A DNA stretch of 64,000 nt, taken from the NCBI GenBank assembly GCA_038326025.1, contig JBBQJP010000001.1, forward strand, positions 135,060-199,059, written 5' to 3'. This DNA is from CAISIP01 sp038326025. GTDB lineage: Bacteria > Pseudomonadota > Gammaproteobacteria > Burkholderiales > Burkholderiaceae_C. Numbering within the stretch: the first letter of the stretch is position 1; every line of letters begins with the position of its first letter. A program made the translations under genes and the position numbers. The notes under the pieces were generated by a model that ran no database searches, had not been told where the DNA came from, and was given only the letters and a program-made list of their open reading frames with translations. Positions 45,157 to 53,433 of this stretch are shown here, piece after piece.

Positions 45157-45666
45157 TCAGCCCAGCAACAGGACGATGGCCCGCGCCTCAATGGCATGGC
45201 CCTCGCCCACCGGCCCCATCTTTTCGGCGGTCTTGGCCTTCACATTCACCTGCTGCACGGCCACGCCCATGGTGCGGGCAATCGTTTCGCGCATCGCCGG
45301 AATCCACGGCATCAGTTTGGGCGCCTGGGCAATCACGGTACTGTCCAGATTGCCCAATTCGTAGCCGGCCGCACGCACCCGGCGCATGACCTCGGCCAGC
45401 AACACCGTCGAGTCCGCGCCCTTGAACAGCATATCGGTGTCCGGGAAGTGTTGCCCGATGTCTCCCAACGCTGCGGCGCCAAGCACGGCATCGGTGATCG
45501 CATGCAGCAACACGTCCGCATCCGAATGTCCGAGCAGACCGCGCTCGTACGGTATGCGAACGCCACCGATGATCAGCGGCCGCTCCGGCACCAGGCGGTG
45601 GATGTCCCAGCCTTCGCCTATGCGCAGTACGGGAAGCCGGGCGGATGGGCGCTCAGAGACGTTCAT
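45157..45666 (-). CDS. ispF: 2-C-methyl-D-erythritol 2,4-cyclodiphosphate synthase
   Basis: Fifth step of the MEP isoprenoid pathway. The 169-aa length is standard. Metal-site residues are visible in GEGWDIHRLVPERPL (Asp, His) and GLLGHSDADVLLHAITDAVL (His), with DIGQHFPDTDMLFKGADS and NVKAKTAEKMGPVGEG at the C-terminus. The start ATG at 45666 overlaps the ispD stop by 14 bases, indicating coupled translation. The frame is open further upstream but there it only shadows ispD. Confidence 0.97.
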   Translation of the reverse strand: MNVSERPSARLPVLRIGEGWDIHRLVPERPLIIGGVRIPYERGLLGHSDADVLLHAITDAVLGAAALGDIGQHFPDTDMLFKGADSTVLLAEVMRRVRAAGYELGNLDSTVIAQAPKLMPWIPAMRETIARTMGVAVQQVNVKAKTAEKMGPVGEGHAIEARAIVLLLG

Positions 45667-46447
45667 TTGGCAATTCCTGTTTGGCGGGCGCAAAACGCGC
45701 CTGCAACATCGCCTCGGCCATGAAGAAGTCCTGCGCCACCGTGACCTTGAAATTGGCGCGTTCGCCTTCGACCAGACGGGGCGACCAACCCATCGCCTCC
45801 ATGGCCGAAGACTCGTCGGTGACCGCGTCGCCAGCAGCGGCCAAGGCATGTGTCAGACTACCCAGCCGGAACATCTGCGGCGTCTGGGCCAGCCAGTACA
45901 CGCTGCGGTCCACGGTTTGCTTCACGCGTTCGGCACTGGCCAGTTTGACCGTATCGGACGCCGGCACAGCCAGCAGTCCCCCCACCGCATCGCCGACACA
46001 GGCGTCAATCAGCCGATTGATCAACGCGGGCGTAATCAGGCAGCGCGCCGCGTCATGGACCAGCACCCAGTCGTGGTCAAACGCACCCCGCGCACGCAAA
46101 GCGGACAAACCGTTGGTCACGGTGCCGGCTCGCGTTGCCGCACCACAGGCAACCGCAGTACAGGTGCGTGGGTCAGGCAGTTCCAGATCCTGAAAGACGT
46201 CGTCCGCGGGCGCCAGCAGCACCAGCGTATGGCTCAGCCGCGTCACCGCAGCAAATGCCGCCAGCGTGTGCAACACCAACGGACGGCCCGCCACCGCGTG
46301 GTACTGCTTGGGGATCTCGAACCCGGTCCGCATGCCACGACCGGCACAGGGAATCAGCGCCCAGAACCGGCATTCTTGCGCCGACAGGTCTGCCGCATGC
46401 CCTGTGGCGGGTTCGATGACAGGGCTTTCGGGCAGGGCAAGGGTCAT
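45653..46447 (-). CDS. ispD: 2-C-methyl-D-erythritol 4-phosphate cytidylyltransferase
   Basis: Third step of the MEP pathway. The 264-aa protein is about 30 residues longer at the N-terminus than E. coli IspD. The CTP-binding loop reads PCAGRGMRTGFEIPKQY, with Ala-Gly-Arg-Gly where many homologues have the same glycine-rich turn; also VLVHDAARCLITPALINRL, VPASDTVKLA and AQTPQMFRL with DESSAMEAMG. Overlaps ispF by 14 bases. Divergent from mfd; mfd/ispD-ispF is a conserved betaproteobacterial layout. Confidence 0.95.
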   Translation of the reverse strand: MTLALPESPVIEPATGHAADLSAQECRFWALIPCAGRGMRTGFEIPKQYHAVAGRPLVLHTLAAFAAVTRLSHTLVLLAPADDVFQDLELPDPRTCTAVACGAATRAGTVTNGLSALRARGAFDHDWVLVHDAARCLITPALINRLIDACVGDAVGGLLAVPASDTVKLASAERVKQTVDRSVYWLAQTPQMFRLGSLTHALAAAGDAVTDESSAMEAMGWSPRLVEGERANFKVTVAQDFFMAEAMLQARFAPAKQELPNERL

Positions 46448-46568
46448 GGTGCAGGCGCCATTCTAAAATCAAGCTACTCACCCCCTCCCGGTCATCGGCC
46501 GAGGGGGTTCGCGCATTCTTGCCGCATTTGCATTTTTGCCACCCTGTTACGCAGCCGTCGACGAATCC

Positions 46569-49500
46569 ATGGAATTGCCCTCTCTTAAACCCGGCAAGCG
46601 CTTCACCTTGCCACGGCCGGTCGGTTCCGCCGACGCTTTGCTGCTGGCGCGCCAGGCAAGCCAGGACAAACAGGCCGGCAGACTGACCGCCATCGTCACC
46701 GCCCAGGCCACCGACGCCCAGCGCCTGCTCGACGAAATCCCGTTCTTTGCGCCCGCGTTGCGTTGCGCCATGTTTCCCGATTGGGAGACGTTGCCGTATG
46801 ACACCTTCTCGCCCCATCAGGACCTGATCAGCGAGCGGCTGGCGACCTTGTGGCGCATCTCGCGCCGCGGCCAGGACAGTGGTGCCGACGTGGTGCTGAT
46901 ACCTGCTTCGACTGCGTTGTACCGGCTCGCGCCGCCAGCCTTCATGGCCGCCTATACCTTTGAGTTCAAATTGCGCCAAAAGGTGGACGAGGCGCGATTG
47001 CGGGCCCAACTGACATTGGCCGGTTACAGCCATGTCAGCCAGGTCGTCAGCCCGGGCGAATACGCGGTGCGCGGCAGCCTGATCGATCTGTACCCGATGG
47101 GCTCGCCGATGCCGTACCGGGTGGATCTGTTTGACGATGAAATCGACAGCATTCGCACCTTCGATCCGGACAACCAGCGCAGCCTGTACCCCGTGCCCGA
47201 AGTTCGTCTGCTGCCGGGGCGCGAATTCCCGATGGACGACGACGCCCGCGCCCGCTTTCGCAGCCGCTGGCGCGAATTGCTTGACGGTGATCCGACCAAG
47301 AGCCGTATCTACAAGGACATGGGCAGCGGAGTCGCCACTGCCGGCATCGAGTACTACCTGCCCTTGTTCTTCGAGGAAACGGCCACCGTCTTCGACTATC
47401 TGGGCAGCGACGCCACGCTGGTGCTGCATGGCGACATGGAGTCCGGTTTCTCCCGTTTCTGGCAGGACACGCGCGACCGCTACCGAGTGCTGCAAGGCGA
47501 CCCGGAACGCCCTGCCCTGCCGCCGCAGGCCCTGTTCCTGGACGCCGAGCAGTTTTATTCATTGGCCAAGTCACACGCGCAGTTGGCCTTGCGCACGGCA
47601 GCTGACGACGGCGAACAGATCGAACAGGCGCAGAACAGCTGGCGAGGCCTGCCGCCGCTGACCGTTGTAAGGGGCGCCGAAGACCCGCTGACGCAACTCA
47701 AGAACCATATCGCCGGCACCACGCACCGCGTGCTGGTGCTGGCCGAAAGCGACGGCCGGCGCGAAAGCCTGTCTGATTTCCTGCGCGCCAGCGGCCTGGA
47801 GCCGGTGCGTTTTGACAGCCTGCAGGAATTCGTCGACAGCACCGAAAAGATCGGCCTGGCGACCGGCGCGCTGATGAACGGCTTTGCCTGGCTCGACCAC
47901 GACATCGACCTGGTGACCGAAACCGAGCTGTTTGCCGCCGGTCCGGTCACGCGTCGGCGCCGCAAGCAGGAGCAGGTCAGCGATGTCGAGGCCCTGATCA
48001 AGGACCTGAGCGAACTCAATGTCGGCGATCCGGTGGTGCACAGTGCGCACGGCGTCGGACGTTACCGCGGTTTGGTTAATCTGGATCTGGGTCCGACCGA
48101 CGCCGACGGTCAGAACGCTACACAGGAGTTCCTGCACCTGGAATATGCCGGTGAGGCGGTGTTGTACGTACCGGTCAGCCAGCTTCAGCTGATCAGCCGT
48201 TACACCGGCGTGAGCGCCGACGAAGCACCCTTGCATCGGCTGGGCTCCGGTCAGTGGGAAAAGGCCAAGCGCAAAGCCGCCGAGCAGGTGCGTGATTCGG
48301 CCGCGGAACTGCTCGACATCTATGCGCGGCGGGCGTTGCGTGAAGGCCACGCGTTCCGCTACTCGGCCGGCGACTACGAATCCTTTGCCAACGACTTCGG
48401 TTTCGAGGAAACAGCCGATCAGCGCGCGGCCATTCACGCGGTGATACAGGACATGATCAGCCCGCGTCCGATGGACCGGCTGGTCTGTGGCGACGTGGGA
48501 TTCGGCAAGACCGAGGTCGCTCTGCGCGCGGCCTTCGTCGCGGTCACCGGCGGCAAGCAGGTGGCTTTTCTGGCGCCGACGACCCTGCTGGCCGAACAGC
48601 ACTTTCATACGCTCTCGGATCGTTTCGCCAAATGGCCGGTGAAGGTGGCGGAAATGAGCCGCTTTCGCTCAGGCAAGGAGATTAGCGCGACCATCAAGGG
48701 CCTGGCCGACGGCACCATCGACATCGTGGTCGGAACCCACAAGCTGCTGAGCCAGGACACCCGTTTCAAGAATCTGGGCCTGCTGGTGATCGACGAGGAG
48801 CACCGCTTTGGCGTGCGCCACAAGGAGGCCATGAAGGCGTTGCGCGCCGAGGTCGACGTGTTGACGCTGACGGCCACGCCCATTCCGCGCACACTGGGCA
48901 TGGCGCTTGAGGGCCTGCGCGACCTCAGCGTCATTGCCACAGCGCCGCAGCGCCGACTGGCCATCAAGACCTTCGTGCGCACCGAGGGCAATGGCGTGAT
49001 CCGCGAAGCGGTGCTGCGCGAACTCAAGCGCGGCGGCCAGGTCTACTTCCTGCACAACGAAGTCGAGACAATCGAGAACCGTCGTGCCTTGCTCGAGGAG
49101 TTGTTGCCCGAGGCCCGCATCGCCGTGGCACACGGCCAGATGCCGGAGCGTCAGTTGGAGAGCGTTATGCGGGACTTCATCGCGCAGCGTTACAACCTGC
49201 TGCTGTGCTCAACCATCATCGAAACCGGTATCGACGTGCCTACCGCCAATACCATCGTCATGAGCCGTGCCGACAAGTTCGGCCTGGCGCAACTGCACCA
49301 GCTGCGTGGACGGGTCGGCCGCAGTCACCACCAGGCCTACGCGTATCTGATGGTGCCGGACCTGCAAGGCTTGACCAAGCAGGCCAGCCAACGGCTCGAG
49401 GCCATTCAGCAAATGGAAGAACTCGGCTCCGGCTTTTACCTGGCCATGCACGACCTGGAGATCCGCGGCGCCGGCGAGGTATTGGGCGAGAACCAGAGTG

Positions 49501-50069
49501 GCAACATTCTTGAAATCGGCTTTCAGCTCTACAACGAGATGCTGGCCGAAGCCGTGCGCGCACTGAAGGCTGGCCAGGAGCCCGATCTTCTGTCGCCGCT
49601 AAGCGTGACCACCGATATCAACCTGCATGCACCTGCGCTGTTGCCCAGCGACTACTGCGGTGACGTGCATTTGCGCCTGAGCTTTTACAAGAAGCTGGCG
49701 AGCGCAAAAAACGGCGACCAGATCGATGGGCTGCTCGAGGAATTGGTGGACCGCTTCGGCAAGTTGCCGGCGCAGGCGCAGACCCTGATCGATGTCCATC
49801 GGCTGCGTGTGCTGGCCCGTGCCTATGGCGTCGTAAAGGTCGACGCTACGCCGGGGCTGATCATCATCACGTTTTGCAAGGACCCGCCGATCGACTCGAT
49901 GCGCATCATCGAGCTGATCCGCAAGAATCACCATATCAAGCTGGCCGGCAACGAGAAGCTGCGTATCGAGCGCGCCCTGGCCCTACCCCATGAGCGCGCC
50001 CAGCTGGTTCGTGATGTGCTGCGCAGCCTGGGCCAGCCGCAGACGCGAGTCGAAGCGACCGCGGCCTGA
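46569..50069 (+). CDS. mfd: Transcription-repair coupling factor
   Basis: DNA translocase that removes RNA polymerase stalled at lesions and recruits the UvrABC machinery. The 1166-aa protein is full length: UvrB-like N-terminal domains (TLPYDTFSPHQDLISERLATL), RNA polymerase-interaction domain (GDPVVHSAHGVGRYRGL), a superfamily 2 motor with Walker A GDVGFGKTEVALRAAF (about residues 640), DEEH box in LLVIDEEHRFGVRHKE, TATPIPRTL, and the RecG-like TRG region with QLRGRVGRSHHQAYAY. The ATG at 46569 gives a typical Mfd start; the frame is open 11 codons upstream. Followed 42 bases later by serB. Confidence 0.97.
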   Translation: MELPSLKPGKRFTLPRPVGSADALLLARQASQDKQAGRLTAIVTAQATDAQRLLDEIPFFAPALRCAMFPDWETLPYDTFSPHQDLISERLATLWRISRRGQDSGADVVLIPASTALYRLAPPAFMAAYTFEFKLRQKVDEARLRAQLTLAGYSHVSQVVSPGEYAVRGSLIDLYPMGSPMPYRVDLFDDEIDSIRTFDPDNQRSLYPVPEVRLLPGREFPMDDDARARFRSRWRELLDGDPTKSRIYKDMGSGVATAGIEYYLPLFFEETATVFDYLGSDATLVLHGDMESGFSRFWQDTRDRYRVLQGDPERPALPPQALFLDAEQFYSLAKSHAQLALRTAADDGEQIEQAQNSWRGLPPLTVVRGAEDPLTQLKNHIAGTTHRVLVLAESDGRRESLSDFLRASGLEPVRFDSLQEFVDSTEKIGLATGALMNGFAWLDHDIDLVTETELFAAGPVTRRRRKQEQVSDVEALIKDLSELNVGDPVVHSAHGVGRYRGLVNLDLGPTDADGQNATQEFLHLEYAGEAVLYVPVSQLQLISRYTGVSADEAPLHRLGSGQWEKAKRKAAEQVRDSAAELLDIYARRALREGHAFRYSAGDYESFANDFGFEETADQRAAIHAVIQDMISPRPMDRLVCGDVGFGKTEVALRAAFVAVTGGKQVAFLAPTTLLAEQHFHTLSDRFAKWPVKVAEMSRFRSGKEISATIKGLADGTIDIVVGTHKLLSQDTRFKNLGLLVIDEEHRFGVRHKEAMKALRAEVDVLTLTATPIPRTLGMALEGLRDLSVIATAPQRRLAIKTFVRTEGNGVIREAVLRELKRGGQVYFLHNEVETIENRRALLEELLPEARIAVAHGQMPERQLESVMRDFIAQRYNLLLCSTIIETGIDVPTANTIVMSRADKFGLAQLHQLRGRVGRSHHQAYAYLMVPDLQGLTKQASQRLEAIQQMEELGSGFYLAMHDLEIRGAGEVLGENQSGNILEIGFQLYNEMLAEAVRALKAGQEPDLLSPLSVTTDINLHAPALLPSDYCGDVHLRLSFYKKLASAKNGDQIDGLLEELVDRFGKLPAQAQTLIDVHRLRVLARAYGVVKVDATPGLIIITFCKDPPIDSMRIIELIRKNHHIKLAGNEKLRIERALALPHERAQLVRDVLRSLGQPQTRVEATAA

Positions 50070-50111
50070 GCATGCCTGCCCCTGTTTTACTCACCTGATC
50101 CCCGCCATCTC

Positions 50112-50831
50112 ATGTCTCTTTCCGAACACGCACCCGGGTTGTCTATCCAGCGCTTCGTACCTCCGTTGCGCCTGCGCGATTTTGGCCTGATAGCCTTCGA
50201 CATGGACTCCACCTTGATCAACATCGAATGTGTCGATGAGATCGCTTCGGCGGCCGGGCGCAGGGACGAGGTCGCGGCGATCACCGAGGCGACGATGCGC
50301 GGCGAGATCACCGACTTCAAGGAAAGTCTGCGGCGCCGGGTGGCCCTGCTGGCCGGCGTGCCACTGACCCACCTGGAAGCGGTCTATCGCGACCGTCTGC
50401 GACTCAATCCCGGCGCGGAAGAACTGGTCAAGGCCTGCCAGGGTGCTGGCCTCAAGACCTTGCTGGTCAGCGGCGGTTTCACCTGGTTCGCCGATCGCGT
50501 ACGCGACCGGCTGGCGCTGGACTTCACGCGCTCCAATGTGCTTGAGATCAGGGATGGACTTTTGACCGGCCATTTGTGCGACCAGGACTGGGGTGACATC
50601 TGTGACGGCGAGGAGAAGCGGCGCATGTTGCTGCAGACCTGCGCGCAGCTGGGTCTGTCAGGTGCACAGGCGATTGCGGTGGGAGACGGTGCCAATGACC
50701 TGCCCATGATGTCGGTGGCTGGCCTGTCGGTGGCCTACCATGCCAAACCGCGGGTGCGTGAGCAGGCCATGGTCAGCATCGATGCGGGGGGGCTCGATCG
50801 GCTGCTGGACGTGTTGCAATCCGCGCACTGA
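50112..50831 (+). CDS. serB: Phosphoserine phosphatase
   Basis: HAD-family phosphatase, last step of serine biosynthesis. The 239-aa protein lacks the N-terminal ACT-like domain of longer SerB proteins, as is usual for short betaproteobacterial forms. HAD motif I is FDMDSTLINIECVDEIAS (two catalytic Asp), motif II LLVSGGFTWFAD, motif III/IV AVGDGANDLPMMSVAGL followed by YHAKPRVREQA. It follows mfd by 42 bases on the same strand and may be read through. Convergent with the LysR gene. Confidence 0.95.
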   Translation: MSLSEHAPGLSIQRFVPPLRLRDFGLIAFDMDSTLINIECVDEIASAAGRRDEVAAITEATMRGEITDFKESLRRRVALLAGVPLTHLEAVYRDRLRLNPGAEELVKACQGAGLKTLLVSGGFTWFADRVRDRLALDFTRSNVLEIRDGLLTGHLCDQDWGDICDGEEKRRMLLQTCAQLGLSGAQAIAVGDGANDLPMMSVAGLSVAYHAKPRVREQAMVSIDAGGLDRLLDVLQSAH

Positions 50832-50862
50832 TCGCAGCCGCAGCAGGCCCATGGTCAGCGCC

Positions 50863-51837
50863 TCAGTCGGCGGCCCGCGGCTCCTGTGCGGCCTGGACTG
50901 CGTGGGCCAGCGCCGGGCCGAATGCGCGCAACAAGACCTTTATGCGCATCGTGTTCTTCAATTCCGGATGCGTGAGCAACCACAAGGGTGTCTGCAATGA
51001 CGTGATCGGCTCGGTCAAGGCTGCCAACTGGGGCACGACTTCTTCCAGGAACGCGGGCAACACCGCGATGCCCAAACCAGCCTGCACCATGCGCAGCGCA
51101 TGGCTGAAATTGTCGACCCGCATGACCACGCTGGTATCGGGAACCTGGGCGTCCAGCCAACGGTCGAACTTGAGTTCGCGTACATCGCGCTCGAAGGCAA
51201 TCCAGCGCCGCTCTCGTGTCAGTTCCCCCACACTGCGCAAACGCGTGCGGGACGTGCCGCGGCGCAGTCCGTAAACCTTGAATTGCAAGGTCGCCAGCTT
51301 GCGCCCCACCAGCCAGTCCGGCACCTCATCGGCGACACGGATCGCCACATCCGCATCACGCCGGGACAGGCTGACATGGTCACGGGATGCCACGAGCTCG
51401 ATGCGCACATCGGGAAACGCCGAGCGGAACTGCACCAGCACACCGGGCAGCAACTGCTCAAGCAATATAGACGAGACCGCGACCCGCACATCACCCATCG
51501 GCCGCATGTCCTGCCCACGCACCCGCGTTTCGGCAAGCAAGGCCAATGGCTCGAACGTATGGGCAGCCTGCTCGATCTCATGCCCGGCAGGCGTCAGCAC
51601 ATAGCGCCCATGGTTGCGTTCGAAGAGTCGGGTGCGCAGTCGCGTCTCGATGGCGTCGAGCTTGCGCAGAACCGTTGAATGGGTTGTACCCAGGACTATG
51701 CAGGCCTTGGCTACACTGCCTTGACGCGCAACCTCCAACACCAGTTGGAAATCTGCCCAGCCCATGGTGTCGCGGGTCGCCACCGGGTCACTGGTGACCG
51801 CATTGACCTCAGTCTCAGGCGACGCCCGGCTTTTCAT
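50863..51837 (-). CDS. LysR-family transcriptional regulator
   Basis: DNA-binding regulator of unknown target. The 324-aa protein has an N-terminal winged helix-turn-helix (DFQLVLEVARQGSVAKACIVLGTTHSTVLRKLDAIE, about residues 29-64) and a LysR effector-binding domain with family-like blocks (RDADVAIRVADEV, VDNFSHALRMVQAGLGIAVLP). LysR proteins usually begin close to this helix, so the true start may be the ATG at 51765 rather than 51837. It is divergent from the LapA-like gene across 123 AT-rich bases and may regulate it or itself. Confidence 0.9.
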   Translation of the reverse strand: MKSRASPETEVNAVTSDPVATRDTMGWADFQLVLEVARQGSVAKACIVLGTTHSTVLRKLDAIETRLRTRLFERNHGRYVLTPAGHEIEQAAHTFEPLALLAETRVRGQDMRPMGDVRVAVSSILLEQLLPGVLVQFRSAFPDVRIELVASRDHVSLSRRDADVAIRVADEVPDWLVGRKLATLQFKVYGLRRGTSRTRLRSVGELTRERRWIAFERDVRELKFDRWLDAQVPDTSVVMRVDNFSHALRMVQAGLGIAVLPAFLEEVVPQLAALTEPITSLQTPLWLLTHPELKNTMRIKVLLRAFGPALAHAVQAAQEPRAAD

Positions 51838-51960
51838 TTTTGCAAATTACCCTTTTCACAGATAGTGTTTACTTTGCATTTATGCCAATATACACTGCTT
51901 ATGGACCTTGCGGATTTTCTCAATCTGCAGGCTTGGCACCCGAAACAACCGGAGAGATCG
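51838..51960. promoter_or_regulatory. Divergent AT-rich region, lysR versus LapA-like gene
   Basis: An AT-rich spacer with TGCAAA and TTTGCA in inverted orientation about 28 bases apart, compatible with but not diagnostic of a LysR-type operator. The LapA-like gene is preceded by GGAGA near 51951. Promoter hexamers are not clear. Confidence 0.35.
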
Positions 51961-52392
51961 ATGAAACGAATCAGCAACCTGCTCGCTTGGGGCGCATTGG
52001 CCATCGTAGCCGCCTTGAGCGTGCTGAACTGGGGCACGCTGAGCGCGCAAGCGCCGCTGGACCTGGTGTTGTGGCAAGTCCAGGCGCCGCTGGGCATCGT
52101 GCTGCTCAGTGTGGCCGGCGTGATGTTCGCCTTCTTCCTGATGGCATATCTGTACAACCAGATTGGTTCGCTGCTGGAGACGCGCAAACTGCTCAAGGAG
52201 ATTCAGCGCGTGCAGGAACTGGCCGACAAGGCCGAGGCTTCACGCATGGAAAACCTGCACCAGTTAATCTCGACCGAGTTCCGGTTGCTCAATGAGCGCA
52301 TGGGGTCCGCGTCAGTGGTCCACATGCCAGGAGCGAGCGACGACGAGGACCCGCGTCCCTTGTCCCTGACCGAACTGGTGGCGCGTCGCTGA
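51961..52392 (+). CDS. LapA-like inner-membrane protein with two membrane helices
   Basis: The 143-aa product has two hydrophobic segments (about residues 8-27 and 42-64, LGIVLLSVAGVMFAFFLMAYLYN) followed by a cytoplasmic coiled-coil-like part (LETRKLLKEIQRVQELADKAE). This layout is that of the LapA/DUF1049 group, which in E. coli works with LapB in lipopolysaccharide assembly. No lapB is adjacent, so the assignment is structural and the role uncertain. An upstream ATG at 51901 exists, but GGAGA near 51951 supports 51961. Confidence 0.6.
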   Translation: MKRISNLLAWGALAIVAALSVLNWGTLSAQAPLDLVLWQVQAPLGIVLLSVAGVMFAFFLMAYLYNQIGSLLETRKLLKEIQRVQELADKAEASRMENLHQLISTEFRLLNERMGSASVVHMPGASDDEDPRPLSLTELVARR

Positions 52393-52520
52393 CAGGCGGC
52401 CAGTCACAAGCTACCCGCCAGCGCGGGTAAATCCGAAGCCTGTGATCGCAGCGTCATTGCGTCAAAACGGGATCCGGCACTACTTCTATTCGCCCACATT
52501 ACCTGACTGGAGACACGACC

Positions 52521-52832
52521 ATGAACTTCAAAAACATGACCCGCATCATCCTCGCTGTAGTTTTCACGGCATTCCTGGCAGCTTGCGCCGGCACTCCCCA
52601 GCGGGAAAGCACCGGCGAATACATTGACGACACCGTGATGACCTCGCGTGTCAAGGCAGTCTTGCTCAATGACCCAGCCGTCAGCGGCCTGGCGATCAAT
52701 GTCGAAACCTTCAAGAGCACGGTACAACTGTCTGGCTTCGTCAAGACAGCGGCCGAGCGCAATCGTGCTGTGCAGCTCGCTCGTGACGTCAAGGGCGTGC
52801 GTCAGGTCAAGAACGACATCCTGATCCGCTGA
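52521..52832 (+). CDS. BON-domain lipoprotein
   Basis: The 103-aa product has a lipoprotein signal peptide ending in the lipobox LAAC (MNFKNMTRIILAVVFTAFLAAC, lipidated Cys about residue 22) and one BON domain (about residues 38-103, MTSRVKAVLLNDPAVSGLAI, VQLSGFVKTAAERNRAVQLA, GVRQVKNDILIR). BON domains occur in OsmY-type proteins that protect the envelope under osmotic or other stress. A ribosome-binding sequence (CTGGAGACACGACC) precedes the ATG. Stand-alone gene; a stress role is inferred from the family. Confidence 0.9.
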   Translation: MNFKNMTRIILAVVFTAFLAACAGTPQRESTGEYIDDTVMTSRVKAVLLNDPAVSGLAINVETFKSTVQLSGFVKTAAERNRAVQLARDVKGVRQVKNDILIR

Positions 52833-52980
52833 CCCATTACATTCGCCTGCGCCGCGCGGCACGCTGCGCGCGAGCCGGTGCACCCTGCGGGCAGCATCGC
52901 TTGCGGGGGGTTCGGGTGACCGTGGCATGGCACCGCCGCCATGGCACCTCAACCACCGACAACGACAGACTGGAGCCGAC

Positions 52981-53250
52981 ATGACAATAGACAAGCAAAA
53001 AATGGCTGAACTCGAAAAAATCGATCACGAAGGCCTGACCGAACTGATTCGCCGCGTACAGGACATCAACAATAGCTACCGCGCCGTCGCGGAGAAGATG
53101 GGTCAGCTCTATATGTGCGCCGATGAACTCAAGTTCTCCGCACTGACAAAGGAACTCGACAAACCCATGCGCAACGCATCGGACAACGAACAGATGTTCT
53201 CTGCCGCGCTCGAAGAGCTGCAGGCTTATTCCCAGAGCAAATCGGCCTGA
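52981..53250 (+). CDS. Small hydrophilic protein of unknown function
   Basis: An 89-aa cytoplasmic, largely helical and charged product (DKQKMAELEKIDHEGLTELI, QDINNSYRAVAEKMGQLYMC) ending AYSQSKSA. I do not recognise a family. TGGAG lies about 6 bases before the ATG, and codon usage is like that of real genes in the window. It sits between the BON lipoprotein and the prkA operon, 183 bases ahead of prkA on the same strand, which makes a stress-related role possible but unproven. Confidence 0.65.
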   Translation: MTIDKQKMAELEKIDHEGLTELIRRVQDINNSYRAVAEKMGQLYMCADELKFSALTKELDKPMRNASDNEQMFSAALEELQAYSQSKSA

Positions 53251-53421
53251 CACATGGGCGCGGCGTCAGTGCCGCCGATAAGTTCGACAGCATGTCAACC
53301 ATTCTTCGTCATGTGCGTTCAATTAACAACAGCCATTCATCGCATAACAGTGGCAGATTCGTTATGATGAATTGAACTTTGTTCAGGAGTGCATCTCCAC
53401 CACGTTGATGCACTACGCATC

Positions 53422-53429
53422 AAGGAGGT
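53422..53429 (+). promoter_or_regulatory. Strong ribosome-binding site of prkA
   Basis: AAGGAGGT, a near-perfect anti-16S match, lies 4 bases before the ATG at 53434. It decides this start over the in-frame ATG at 53389. Confidence 0.75.
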
Positions 53430-53433
53430 GTCG

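Noticed and set aside
46481..46507. Hairpin CCCCCTC...GAGGGGG between ispD and mfd as a terminator
   Set aside because: A 7-base stem but no T run on either strand, and it lies between divergent genes where no terminator is expected.
51841..51876. TGCAAA/TTTGCA inverted repeat as a proven LysR operator
   Set aside because: The 28-base separation and short AT-rich arms occur by chance; only noted as compatible.
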